From assembly GCA_934045075.1 (NCBI GenBank), contig OW203727.1, forward strand, positions 20,729,811-20,793,810: a stretch of DNA of 64,000 bases, given 5' to 3'. The notes under the pieces were generated by a model that saw only the letters and a program-made list of their open reading frames with translations, was not told the DNA's origin and searched no databases. The DNA is from Yponomeuta sedellus (lineage: Eukaryota > Arthropoda > Insecta > Lepidoptera > Yponomeutidae). A program made the translations under genes and the position numbers. Positions 12,040 to 22,900 of the stretch are shown in pieces; position 1 is the first letter of the stretch, and every line of letters begins with the position of its first letter.

Positions 12040-12130
12040 TGTATGCCCCACTGCTGGGGCACGGGTCTCTCAGGGAAGGTTAGGTCATACTTCACCACGG
12101 AAGCCAAGTCCGGGTTTGTACTAATATTTT
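12040..12130 (-). mobile_element. 5S-derived SINE, 3' fragment
   Basis: Inverted 3' portion with CCACTGCTGGGGCACGGGTC and CCAAGTCCGGGTTTG, matching the right half of the element at 21126-22050. Confidence 0.75.
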
Positions 12131-12665
12131 GTGTCTGAATTTAATTAAACAAAAACTTTATTGAACAGAAGACAATTAAATTACTATATACAGTAGCACC
12201 CACACTAGGCATAACCTGTGTAGTTTTCTATTATCTATTCCCTCACTAATATCGTGGGCTCTTAGTTAAATGTGTTTGATCAAAACTCCCTACGACTTAC
12301 ACATAGTAGGTAATTTCACAACAGTAACTAGTGGATTACAATGAATAAAAAATACGCAGATCAATATAGCGAAATAATTTGTGATATCTCTCTTAGAGGA
12401 AAGGAGAGCAAAATACTATAAGGTTCTTGAAATGTTTGGAATACAGAATGCAAGCCTATGTTCAAACCACTGCAACGCTCTGGTTTTTTTTAAAGATAAA
12501 GAAGGAAAGAGTTGGCATTCATCATAACAACAAGACACGATACAGAAAAAAAACAAAACACATGTCACATAATATGAATTTTTAACAGAAGGATTTTTTT
12601 TATTAATTATTTATTATTTTTAAATCGAAACACAAGAGACAAATAATAAAAAAATCATAGATTAA

Positions 12666-12790
12666 GCCCCGGTTTCTGGTACACTAGCAAGCCGTTAATC
12701 TACTGTTAACAGCTGTCAGTTGGCCAAAGTGCGTACAAAAAAACATTTGACAGTAGATTAACAGATTGTTAGTGTACGAGAAACTGGGAG
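12666..12790. mobile_element. MITE-2, intact copy
   Basis: 125-bp element with inverted termini CCCGGTTTCTGGTACACTA and TAGTGTACGAGAAACTGGG, and internal inverted blocks GTTAATCTACTGTTAACAG and CAGTAGATTAACAG. Fragments occur at 10745 and 39001. Confidence 0.8.
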
Positions 12791-13192
12791 TTAGCCTTTG
12801 GTGTATCTAAGTTGCCACGAGCTGACTCAGCGTTGTGCTGAATGAGTGAGCCCACAGCGCTGATTTTCAGTTAGTGCCTATAGGAACTCATAGAGAATAC
12901 TAACCCGCAGTAGATCAAATATTTTAAGACATCTTATTTTCAGGTTTTCTCGCGATGTTGTCCTCGACCGTGACAGAGAATGAAAGTGTCAGTACCTTTC
13001 TTTCGTGTAACCGTTGCGTATAAGGCAAATTATGCGAAGAGTAAAGCGTGAACTGGAGTCACGAAATAACTATTCAAAATACGTCACGTTTGTAAGAAGT
13101 CAAACAATGCTGTCCTTAAAATTAGTTTTTCTTTATTTCCTTTGTGATTAACATACAATAATATTTTCTAAGGTTAACACGAGCAGTAGACA

Positions 13193-13389
13193 TAATTAAA
13201 ACTGTTTTATACGGATTTATGCTCGTTTATTACATTTTTCCGACTTTTCGGCAATTTTTAGATGCCTTGGTCCCGGATGACTGCCGGATGGTCATCCGCG
13301 ACCACGGCACCTGAAAAAGTGCCGAAACGTCGAAAAATTGTAAAAATGTAATAAACGAGCATAAATCCGTATAAAAACAGTTTTAATTA
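13193..13389. mobile_element. Palindromic repeat made of Penelope-like termini
   Basis: Two ~85-90 bp arms in inverted orientation around 13285-13295. Each arm carries ATACGGATTTATGCTCGTTT, a CGAC-TTTCGGCA block and a GGTGCCGTGGTC-like block. The arms match the terminal repeats flanking the Penelope-like fragment at 52778-53672. No coding DNA lies between them, so this is a solo inverted-terminus derivative. Some left-flank sequence (13165-13192) also matches that element. Confidence 0.8.
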
Positions 13390-13704
13390 CACATAGGTGT
13401 AGACATAGGTAATTAATTCAATTGCTGTTTTATATGCGTTATTTAGTAATTAGTATTATGAATGTGAGAACTTAAGTACATACTCGTATGTATATTTGAG
13501 TTGAAGTAACGGGGTCAGTCTAGTAATTTGCTTTCTTTTAGTTTTGAAATAATGCTATATATAATATATGTATAGTGGCGGTAAGAAAAACATCGTGAGG
13601 AAATCCGAGTGCTTCAACTTGCCAATTCGCCGAAGGCTCGCATGGTAAACTTGTTAAGTTAATTAAATTATTATGCCCTTCAATAATTGGAAGTCAACGT
13701 AGAA

Positions 13705-13765
13705 ATTATTATTAAAATTCTTTATTGCATTAAACATTTCATTTTGTACATAGGTGAGCTTAATG
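13705..13765 (-). mobile_element. LINE 3'-tail remnant
   Basis: Minus-strand tail with the signal TGCAATAAAG and a following (AATAAT)-like simple end. Too short to assign further. Confidence 0.4.
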
Positions 13766-13834
13766 CTACTTAGCATTATCTACCAGCTAAAAAGTTATCG
13801 CATGTCAGTACATTCGATATGTAGAACGTCCTAA

Positions 13835-14279
13835 TAGGCTATTTGACAGTGTGAAAAATAAAGTATTATTTATACATATTCGTAAAAAGAATATTTTTTT
13901 AAACCGGCCTATGCCATTTTAACCGAAAAAAATCGAATGATTTAACCAAAAAATCAAGATAAAACTTTATCATTTCGTATCTGCATCAATTTTATTGAAA
14001 ACGGCCTGGATTGGTCGAATCTATTGTGACGTCACAATTCAACAACCTGTACTGTCATCGCTAGGGGTGTGAATTGAATTGTCAAATTGTGACGTCACTA
14101 ATTCCTGTGCGACGCCATATTGCCAAAGAGAGCGTTTTGGCGGCGTATTTTAAAAGTGAATTTTTGTTTGCTTTTCTATGAATAAATACGGGAAAGATTT
14201 TAGAATTATCACTTTCTGAAGGCTCATTTAACACTGACGAACATCTGAGATGGTTTTCAGAAACTTGTCAAATAGCCTA
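13835..14279. mobile_element. 445-bp MITE with 14-bp terminal inverted repeats
   Basis: The ends are TAGGCTATTTGACA and its perfect complement. The interior has two copies of the palindrome TGACGTCA near 14027 and 14092 and no coding sequence. I see no convincing target duplication beyond a possible TA. This is a non-autonomous DNA transposon. Confidence 0.75.
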
Positions 14280-14334
14280 TTTCGGATTTGGAGATTTTCA
14301 TTACAACCTTTATACCTTTTTTATGTAAACTATA

Positions 14335-14400
14335 ATCGTCCCACTGCAGGACATAGGCCTTCTCTCAGAGAGAGAGAGAGAGTATGGGCTATATGGAATA
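14335..14400 (-). mobile_element. SINE-C 3' fragment with (GA)n
   Basis: CCCACTGCAGGACATAGGCC followed by (GA)n and TATGGGCT. It is the inverted 3' end of the SINE family seen at 62410-62650 and 50595-50790. Confidence 0.6.
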
Positions 14401-14614
14401 TCGTACGGTTATTCTACCTGAAACCACTTTATTAATTTTGTAAAATCATTCGTTTGGTTCTCGATACAAAAGACATCAACGCGGCTCCGCATTAGTATGA
14501 GTTACAATCAAGTGCAATTTAAATTCAAATCTTAAGATTTTAAGACCGCTTACGCCAAATCTATTCGACAGCACTATCTATTTATTCAGGGGTAAACTTT
14601 GATCAGTGAATAAA

Positions 14615-14707
14615 TTTAAAAACCTATTTAGAGGCTAAAAATTTCACCCATGCCGGGATTCGAACCCGCAACCTCTGGCTATCCGTACCAGCGCTCTACC
14701 AATTGAG
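14615..14707 (-). mobile_element. SINE-A, tail-less copy with 11-bp target duplication
   Basis: Inverted tRNA-like core: the plus strand reads CACCCATGCCGGGATTCGAA then CTCTACCAATTGAG. The perfect duplication CAGTGAATAAA flanks it at 14604-14614 and 14708-14718. The copy starts at TTTAAAAACC and lacks the usual 3' tail after that point (TTTGTCCTTAGCACGGG). It nevertheless has clean duplications, so it inserted as this 93-bp module. Confidence 0.85.
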
Positions 14708-14989
14708 CAGTGAATAAACACAAAAACGTCTTGCACCATCACATTTGCAGAGCCATCCAGGTTTTAATTATTGTACGTTTGATACACAAGGTGAACAGTT
14801 CCCAAATCAAAATTAGAATGTTCACTCTGTTATAACAATTCAGGCCACTTATAATACGTTCTTAATTTGAAGAATTTGTATCTATCTTCACCCAATGCAT
14901 TGAAGTGCCATCACAAAATTATAAGCACATCTCAAGCCTCAGTAACCTCACAATCGTGCACAAACGGAAGCCGACCGGCCCACTCGGGC

Positions 14990-15110
14990 GCCGCTGACGT
15001 CGCGTGACGTCAAAGCGCGCACGCGCATAAAAACTTTCGCTTTTCACTGCCAAGGCTTGCGCGGGAGTTGGAGATGCGCGCTTCATTATGTGCGTTGAAT
15101 TCGAGAATCA
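14990..15110 (+). promoter_or_regulatory. CpG-rich promoter-like segment with paired CRE-type sites
   Basis: A sharp G+C and CpG rise in A+T-rich surroundings. TGACGT at 14995 and TGACGTCA at 15005 are spaced by CGCG, followed by CATAAAAA near 15026 and then an unmethylated-looking CpG run to about 15110. Lepidopteran promoters are often CpG-rich. It lies 4.7 kb upstream of the first located exon of the secreted-protein gene, on the right side to be its promoter. The spacing between the TATA-like element and any initiator is poor and no start codon with a donor follows, so it is only a candidate. Confidence 0.3.
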
Positions 15111-15239
15111 TAAGAGCAACTGAACGGTGTAACGAGGCTCATTGAAAGATAGGTGGTTTATATGCAATGAAATCCCCGTAATTATTTAAAATACCTTATT
15201 TCCAGGTGTAAATCGAATTTATCTTATTTCTCTATCTAG

Positions 15240-15360
15240 ACAGATAGATAGAATATTCTTTATTGTACACAGAAATTACAGTAACATAAATTATATAAAA
15301 ATATAGTACAAATGGTGGCCTTATTACTTAAAGCAATTTCCTCCAGGTAACCATAATTTA
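15240..15360 (-). mobile_element. LINE 3'-UTR copy
   Basis: On the minus strand it runs ...GGAGGAAATTGCTTTAAGTA, then AAGGCCACCATTTGTACT, to GTACAATAAAGAATATTC and a (TATC)-type simple tail. It shares these blocks with 17793-17925. It is the 5'-truncated 3' end of a Jockey-type LINE. Confidence 0.7.
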
Positions 15361-16145
15361 AATTTATTTAATGTTAAGGAAAAGTCACTAGACTTATTAT
15401 TACAAAGCAGATATAAAACAAGCAGTCGTTAAAAGTTTCCATAGAGCTGTAAAAATTAATGTTACATAACAAGTATAAACAAATCGATTATTTGTTACAT
15501 AATACGTGTAAATTAGATACCTATTAATTTTCTGGATTAAAAACGAATTTTAATAGGAGACACCTATCCTATAGACATTAAAACTCTCCCTTCGCTAGCT
15601 TTTTTCCTATCCTTTCTTCCTCTACCCTCCTTCCCTCCCTTTGCCTCAAGTCTCCCCGTTTTAAATACAGATTTTGGCATTTTTTGTCACATAATTTTTT
15701 TTTGTTTGTGTTTTCTGCTGTGTGTATTATGTTTTAATTTTCCATTTTTATTTTTGGTCAAGGTATTTGTAAGCTAATTTTATCTTATTAAGGTTGCTTT
15801 TTTCATACTATTACTATTTTCTCTGCATGTTTGACGAATCTCTATGCAACATAATGTAGTTTTAAAATTTGTACGTGATTTTTGTTGATTAATTAATATT
15901 TTTTATGCCGATAGTTAATTATAGTACTTGAAAAACGAAAATAAATGTAACCTATTTTTCTTAATAGCTTTTGCGACTTGAACACATAGTCGAGCGTCGA
16001 CGTCGAGGTAAAATAGCAAAAAATTACTACGCGATTAAGCCCCGAAAATATTCTATGAAAATAAATGTAATCAGATTATCATTATTATTTTTATTTAACG
16101 GTCTTTTCCGCAAGTGTGTCATTGTGTAGTTGTTAATTTTAACGA

Positions 16146-16307
16146 TCAGTTGCTTGTCACGTGTTAGCTGCTGTGAAATTTTTGCTGAAGACAACAATAA
16201 TATATAATTTTAGGATTTACTGTCAGTTTCTTTCCCGGCTAGTTTGTTTGTTGCATCACGTGAAAATAGTAAGAACCGTTGCAAGGCGGCTGTAAACAAC
16301 TGAAAGT
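16146..16307 (+). promoter_or_regulatory. Possible non-coding first exon and initiator
   Basis: Begins at ATCAGTTG, a good arthropod initiator match, and runs about 160 bases without any ATG to a strong donor GAAA|GTAAGT at 16305-16310. Two CACGTG E-boxes lie inside. It could be a 5'-UTR exon of the gene at 19771, but an additional exon with the start codon would still be needed. Low confidence. Confidence 0.2.
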
Positions 16308-16377
16308 AAGTAGAAAGATTAAAATATACGTTGTAGACGCGAAGAAAATCACTGGTTTCAAAAACTGACAATACCGG

Positions 16378-16455
16378 CGGAATGGGTGTAATTTTTAGCC
16401 TCTAAATAGATTTTTATAATTGTCCTTAGCACGAGCATTAAAAAGAATATAATCA
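16378..16455 (+). mobile_element. SINE-A 3' fragment
   Basis: Reads GGGTGTAATTTTTAGCCTCT then AATTGTCCTTAGCACGAG and an A-rich tail: the 3' third of SINE-A. Confidence 0.75.
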
Positions 16456-17046
16456 AGGGACAATACCGTTAAAATCTATATATATGAATATAAATTACTT
16501 TTAAAATACGATATATAGAGAATGGATGAATGGACCTATATAAATATGTTACGATGAGAACGATGACATGTCATAATTATCGAGGTTAGCCAATAGTTTT
16601 TATTGTGAGAATGAGTATAAAAAATAGAATAATGAGCTTTTCGCAAATTATGTCTTTTTTACATAAAACGGATTTTCACATAATTTTTTACATATCTCAT
16701 AGAAATACGACCAAACAAAACAGTGTTAAAATAAAAACAGCCAATTCTAGTTTAGGGTCAGGAACGGGTGATAGTGTTGTGTGGAATTTATTTTTATCAT
16801 TAAGTCATTACCCGACTGCGGGGCCCAAAAGAACGGTAATGTGTTTCCCTTATAACTCCTTCGCCAATGGCCATAGAAAGATAAAAATAAAAAATTGAAA
16901 TAAAAAATATCCAACAACCCGACAGCCTAGCATTATTTACTAAACAGACAAGACCCAAATTTACAAATATAACTCATCGCAAAGGACCTAGGTGGGTCAG
17001 TCGGCCGCCTGCTTAGTGTTATTTAATTCAGTTTATTATTTTTGAA

Positions 17047-17457
17047 GCGGTGGTAGCTCAGTGGGTAGAACCATGGACTGGCAAGCGTAAGCCCCAGGTT
17101 AGATCCCGAGTGCGGGCATGTACCAATAACTTTGTTTAATTTCAAAGTTACGTACATTTGCGAATTTGTAGTCGCAATACCACACGCTAACGGCGAAGGA
17201 ATACATCGTGAGGAAACCCGCGGCTTGGTTGGCTCCGCACGTATTGACTAGTCTTTCCTGTGGGCTAGGCCGACTAAGCTGTCAGGATGGTACAGGTGCT
17301 GGGCAAGCCTACACCATCTATAAAAAACCATGTCCCAGGCACTACAGCGTCGGAGTGGTCCCGTCACCCATCTAGTGTGAGTGAAGATACCACTGGACGC
17401 TGTATAAATCATCTCATTAAGTAGATGCAAAAAGGCCAATATTATTATTATTATTTT
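17047..17457 (+). mobile_element. SINE-B, full-length long tRNA-derived SINE
   Basis: The tRNA-like head GGTAGCTCAGTGGGTAGA (A box) and a B-box-like GGTTAGATCCC lie at 17047-17115. The body contains CACGCTAACGGCGAAGG and ATCGTGAGGAAACCCG. The 3' region runs GGCCGACTAAGCTGTCAGG to ATGCAAAAAGGCCAATATT and a (TTA)n tail. A nearly identical inverted copy spans 51905-52265, and 3' fragments occur at 1420, 32865 and 34725. The length (~410 bp) is large for a SINE, and no protein frame is present. Confidence 0.9.
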
Positions 17458-17792
17458 TAATGTGTGCATACAAATATGCACAGAGCTGCTACCTACCAGG
17501 AAGGTTCGGCGGGGATCAGTTAGGTAGTAACTGAAGCGCAATCGTGCCTACACACGTAACGGCAAAGCGTTATGCTATAATTGCAGCCAATTTGTGTAGT
17601 CTGGGGCAAAAACTTCAGACAGTTCCTTCTTTTGTTTCATTGTGTTTCTCACCAGAAATTAGATAGATGATTCCATTTCCGCCCGTGCCGATTGTGTGAT
17701 CGGTTTACTGATTTAGTTTAGTCAATTCTGTATTTATTTACAGAATCAAATTTGTACATAATTATCTGTGTCGGTTAGTTGATAAAAGATAA

Positions 17793-17925
17793 GAAGATAA
17801 GATAAGAATATTCTTTATTGTACACTGGAAAAACAACAAATACGAAATAATTACAAATATACATAGTACAATTGGCGGCCTTATTGCCAACAGCAATAAA
17901 AGTTATTCATTCTGGTACCTTTGAG
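17793..17925 (-). mobile_element. LINE 3'-UTR copy with GATAA tail
   Basis: As for 15240-15360; the minus-strand 3' end is GTACAATAAAGAATATTC followed by (TTATC)n. Non-coding. Confidence 0.7.
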
Positions 17926-18084
17926 TGATATCTAGATCAAATTTTGTATACACATACTTTTATAGTTCTTTTATATGACTGTTTGTGGCCTGAATAAAAA
18001 AAATAGATATTTTAGAAGCCGAATATGTTAATTGAAGGACAATTTGTTAAATGTTAGAGACTAATACGTCACAAAATTAAAATT

Positions 18085-18329
18085 TCTAAATTAATAACTC
18101 TTTACATGCAGATTATTATTAAAACATATAATTTAAAAACCTATTTAGAGGCTAAAAATTTCACCCATGCCGGGATTTGAACCCGCAATCTCTGGCTATC
18201 CGTACCAGAGCCAGATAGCCAGAGGTTGCGGGTTCGAATCCCGGCATGGGTGAAATTTGTAGCCTCTAAATAGGTTTTTAAATTTTATGTTTTAATAATA
18301 ATCTGCATGTAAAGAGTTATTAATTTAGA
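18085..18329. repeat. 245-bp near-perfect palindrome containing SINE-A
   Basis: The two arms of ~115 bp are mirror images around 18207. Each arm holds a 3' portion of SINE-A (from the anticodon-arm region to TTTTTAAAT) and, outside the SINE, ~45 bp of flanking DNA beginning TCTAAATTAATAACTC. Flanking DNA is therefore duplicated in inverted orientation along with the SINE, and there are no target duplications. It is not two independent insertions; an inverted template switch fits better. Confidence 0.9.
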
Positions 18330-18489
18330 GTCAATAAGGTTAGTGCATTAAAAATAAAAAATAGTGTAACATATAATTTACTGAAATAAAAAAGAATAAA
18401 TGATAAAGAATTAGGAATGTTTATGAAGCACAAGAGCCTGTAAATATGTATTAAAACATTCTTTTTATGTCGCCTATATATTACGTATA

Positions 18490-18870
18490 TACTAGCTGAC
18501 CCAGCGAACTTCGTACCGCCTAACAGTCGATTTTTTAATAAAAAAAAATATTTTTCTCTCCGTAAGAACCATCCTCGTACTTCAAAGAATATTCTAAAAC
18601 AAGAGTCAGCGAAATCGGTTCAGCTGTTCTCGAGATTTGCGCTTACCAACACATTCAATGATTCATTTTTATATTATAGATAGCTGACCCAGCGAACTTC
18701 GTACCGCCTAACTGTCGATTCTTTAATTTTATTTTATTATTCTCTCCGTAAGAACCATCCTCGTACTTCAAGAAACATTCTAAAAAAAGAATTAGCGAAA
18801 TCGGTTCAGCTGCTCTCGAGATTTGCGCTTACCAACACATTCAGCGATTCATTTTTATATTATCGATAAT
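18490..18870 (-). mobile_element. Tandem pair of the CTGACCCAGCGAACTTCG repeat
   Basis: Two inverted copies of the repeat at 2545-2735 in direct head-to-tail array (18490-18683 and 18684-18870), about 90% alike by eye. The junction is clean at GATAGCTGACCC. Confidence 0.85.
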
Positions 18871-19064
18871 TATACGCAATGAGGAACGGGCCTGTGTGTT
18901 ATAAATATAGGTTAGATGATAACCTAGTTATAGCACCAGATACCAACTAATATCATTTGGGTTCTTCTATTCACACCGAATGGTTGAACTCTATGTTATT
19001 TCTATTTTTGTGACCAGTACTTTGAAATAAAGAATTTAGAATTTTTGAATTTTCATTTATGTCG

Positions 19065-19345
19065 AACAGTAGGGCATAGCCCTTCTCTCTTAGAGAGAGA
19101 GAGTATGGGCTTATTTACCACGGGTACCCACCGCGATTGGCAATTTCTAGCGCTGTGGTATGTGAACACCTCAGACACTCAGGTTTTCTCAGGATGACTT
19201 CACTCAAAATTAGCGGGTGGTTAAAATACCCCAGATTAGGGATATTTACACGTTTGTGATGTAGCTGTTTCTAGTTCCCACGATAGGGTATCCTAGTGTG
19301 GGCCCAGAAGCAATGTATGTGCCTGTATGTATATGTTACGTTATT
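19065..19345. mobile_element. SINE-C fragment (inverted) followed by SINE-E 3' fragment
   Basis: 19065-19205 has the inverted 3' SINE-C blocks (AGGGCATAGCCCTTCTCTCT, GATTGGCAATTTCTAGCGC, CTCAGACACTCAGG). 19240-19345 has the SINE-E 3' block TAGGGTATCCTAGTGTGGG and CAGAAGCAATGTATGTGCC, shared with 53921-54110. Confidence 0.65.
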
Positions 19346-19602
19346 TAAAAACCTATTTAGAGGCTAAAAAATTACTTAAGCCAGATGTCGCTGCCTGTAC
19401 GTAATACAGAGAATAGTGTAAAGAGGTTCGAAATTTCACTGATGCCGGTGAGTCGCCCATTAGCTCAATTGGAAGAGCGCTGGCACGGATAGCCAGAGGT
19501 TGTGGGTTCGAATCCCGGCATGGGTGAAATTTTTAGCCTCTAAATAGGTTTTTAAATTTGCCCTTAGCACGGGTTAGTGCATTAAAAATAAAAATAGTAT
19601 AA
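19343..19602 (+). mobile_element. SINE-A, longest single copy, with inverted 3' block at its left end
   Basis: From 19371: a pre-tRNA region (AAGCCAGATGTCGCTGCCTG), a tRNA-like core with A box TAGCTCAATTGGAAGAGC and B box GGTTCGAATCC, and a 3' region TTTTTAGCCTCTAAATAGG to GGGTTAGTGCATTAAAAAT. The tail is AAAAATAGTAT. A 27-base inverted piece of its own 3' region (TTTAAAAACCTATTTAGAGG...) sits at its left edge, giving the insertion terminal inverted repeats. Confidence 0.9.
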
Positions 19603-19770
19603 TGTTATGTTATGTTATGTTAAATACTTTTTTACAACCTTGGAACTCGACAAGTCATTTTCCAATTCTCAAGAGGATTCTCGTAATTTCCTCGAATATT
19701 GCAATCCAACTTTCACCGTTTCAACTGCGTGACAGTGCCATAAAAATCTAATCTCGCTCCTTTCTTGCAG

Positions 19771-19931
19771 CTGTGGGTATGCCTGGCGTGCTTGGCCACG
19801 TCGCTGGCAGCGCCAGCTTACCAGTACGCACCACTCCACCTGGACATCATAGACCTGGCCGCAATCAGCCGCATGTCACCGCAGCAGCTGGAAGCCCTGG
19901 CAGAGGGCCTCGCGGCGCAAGAGATTATGAG
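19771..19931 (+). CDS. Exon A of the secreted-protein gene (signal peptide)
   Basis: The acceptor CTTTCTTGCAG ends at 19770 and the donor GAG|GTACGC starts at 19932. It codes for LWVCLACLATSLAAPAYQY, then LDIIDLAAISRMSPQQLEAL and AEGLAAQEIM, and ends two bases into a codon. The Leu/Ala/Cys core followed by AAPA is a typical signal peptide with a small-residue cleavage site. The codons are G+C-rich against A+T-rich flanks. The frame has no ATG at the start, so a short upstream exon must supply Met. Confidence 0.85.
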
Positions 19932-22900
19932 GTACGCTTACACAAGCAATAATAACTTCCACACAACACAATCACCTTGTCCTGCGCCTTGATTATGTAA
20001 CTTTTTACGCATACATCTGCGTGCAAAAGCGTAGTAACTACTGGTTTGTCGTATAATTATGTGGCTCGATATCACTGTCACGTATTAGATGTACACTGGA
20101 ATACTGTATCCCTACGTGTGATAGTGACACATATTCATCATCAACCCATAATGTCCCCACCGAGGGGCACGGGTCTCATCCCTGGGGAAGGTATGGGCCG
20201 TACTCCACCATGGGGGCCAAGTCCGGATTGGTGGAGGCGGAGTGATACATATTAAGCCTCATAGACTTCTATTTACTTAGCTCTGCCGTATACCTACATA
20301 TATGGCAGAGCTAAGTAAACACTCCGTTTTCGCACACGTATGTATACATGAAAAGTTTCATAATCTAGGGGCTTAGCCTTCGTTATGATACCCTGAGATA
20401 TGGGAAGAAGACAAGAAAGTTATGGATAACTATCCAGAAGGAGACCTTTGTACAAATCATGTACGACGGCTTCCAACTGTAATAGAACCCATGACCCCTG
20501 TTCTGGCAGCTAAGCGTGCTACCGCTAACCCAACGAGGGAGTCAATTAAACATGGTATTCACGTCTGCCAACATCTTTACCAGAACGAAACGGTCATCAG
20601 CGCAGGCGCTAACGTCAGTGGCTTCGAAGGCATCAAGTCTTACCTCGAAGGTGGGACTCCTGGGGCAGGCTTCAGCCGGCGCCGTGTCTTTAATATCAAG
20701 CGCATCCAGCGCCTCAAGCAAGTCAGGACACAGTGATGAACACGGTTATTCTTATGAACCGGTAAGTGATAGCTTACACAAGAAAAAAATATTCATTTCA
20801 CTCATTCTTGTAGAAAGGCAACTACAGTAGCGGCATGCAAAGATGGACACCGAATTATTGTTGATCCATACATATTTAGCATTTGACTTTAAACAAGAAT
20901 GATCGAAAGGAAATCTAATTATCTCTCTGATCCATGAATGAAAAGTTAAAAATACTTAAATGCGTAGATGTCCGCATTGATGATATTAAAGTTTCCACTT
21001 TTAACATTCAAGAATAAAACGAAAGTATTTCATAATCGACCTATCTCGTACAGTTCTTCCTCACGAAAAGTCAATCATGGAACTTTGAACTCCGAAAACT
21101 TTTACACGTGAATCCGAATTTTTAAGTGCTCGTGGTCTAGTCGCATTAAGTAATTGGAATCAATTTAAAAACTTATTTAGAGGCAAAAAATTTCACCCAT
21201 GCCGGGATTCAAACCCGCAACCTCTGGCTATCCGTGCCAGCGCTCTACCAATTGAGCCAATGGGCGACTCACCGGCATCAGTGAAATTTCGATCCTCTTT
21301 ACACTATTACGTATTACGTACAGGCAGCCTCTAAATTTTTAGCCTCTAAATAGGTTTTTAAATTTGTCCTTAGCGCGGGTTAGTGCATTAAAATAAAAAT
21401 ATTATAATCATGTGGGTACAGTGATATCGTTCCGATGTAAAAACCTAACTGCAAAGTAGGTAGTCGGGGCTGTAAGTGATGCAATTTGCTTAAGCCAGAT
21501 GTCGCTGCCTGTACGTAATACAGAGAATAGTGTAAAGAGGATCGAAATTTCACTGATGCCGGTGAGTCACCCATTGGCTCAATTGGTAGAGCGCTGGCAC
21601 GGATAGCCAGAGGTTGCGGGTTCGAATCCCGGCATGGGTGAAATTTTAAGCCTCTAAATAGGTTTTTAAATTTGTCCTTAGCACGGGTTAGTGCATTAAA
21701 ATAAAAATATAATACGAGTAATTGGAATCAATTACTTGAGTTAAGCAACCACAGGCGCGGTTAGGTGCAGGATGGGTGACCGTCCGTGACTACCGCTAGT
21801 GCCATTTTTCCCAAGCGCTTCCGTGCTTTGCGAGGCACGTTAAGCCGTTGGTGCTGGCTGTCATGTTATGGCAGTCGGTAAGCCGTGTCAGAGGCCTTAT
21901 GGGCGGCTTGATAATTTCTGACAGTAAGGCCCGCTACAATCTTATAATCCTCCACCAACACGGACTTGGCCCCCGTGGTGGAGTATGGCCTAACCGTCCT
22001 GCGATGCAGGAAGAGACCCGTGCCCCAGCAGTGGGGTTGATATCATCAAATGTATAACAGATAAGAGTTACGAAACAGTAGTCTCAAAAAACAGGCTACG
22101 CTTGTGCCAACATTGTCCGATTGATCCACAGCACGAGAACAAGGTAGACTTCTGGGGACTGAAGAAGTCGATCCTCTACACTCTTTTCCAAGCGGTGAAG
22201 GCCATCACCGGTGGAGTCACCATCCTGAAGGGCCAGCTCATCAAGGGAGGCGGTGCACTGGCTTCGACCCTCGGCAAGGTCATTTCGGTGAAGGGTGATG
22301 CTGTCAGTAACCTGGGCAAGAAGATCGTTAGCTCAGCCGCTCTGAGCCATAAGAAACCACACGGTGAGTTTCACGGTATAGCTGTTGAATCTTTGTTATT
22401 GACCTTCATGAATGATAAAAACCTATCATTATCTAAAAAACACATTTCTGAGATTTTACATAAACAGGGAGTTCTTTGTCCAGTTTTTTTCAACGACTAC
22501 TATGTATACCTAGATCTAACAGTTAGTTAGTTAGACCTGAGATTTCCGCACTTAGCCTCATAGTTGGGCCATTGTACGCAGCAAGCGCTGAGGTACGCTA
22601 ACACCTCAGACACTAGGGTTTTCTCACGATGTTTTCCTTCACCGTCAGCGAGTAGTATTGCTACTATAATTTCACAAATGTACTTAACTTAGAAAACAAA
22701 TCATTGGTACATGCCGGGGTTCGAAGCCACGACCTCCCGATTGAGAAGCCGGCGTTCTACACCGCTCCGCTACAACCGCTCTTATACCTAGAGGTTAGAA
22801 ATTTTACTGATGCCGGTAAGCCATTAGCTCAGTTAGAAGAGCGCTGGCACGGTTAGCCAGAGGTCGCTGGTTCGCCTCCCGGCATGGGTGGAATTTTTAG

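Noticed and set aside
17041..17125. tRNA gene candidate
   Set aside because: A and B boxes are present, but the arms do not form a proper cloverleaf, and the same sequence continues into a 410-bp repeat with an inverted full copy at 51905. It is a SINE head.
20422..20736. 104-codon frame overlapping exon B
   Set aside because: It is in a different frame from the exon, and the exon frame is the one that joins exon A and exon C in phase.
21736..21800. 5S rRNA gene
   Set aside because: Only the internal promoter portion matches 5S. The sequence before and after is not 5S and is repeated elsewhere as a unit with simple tails.
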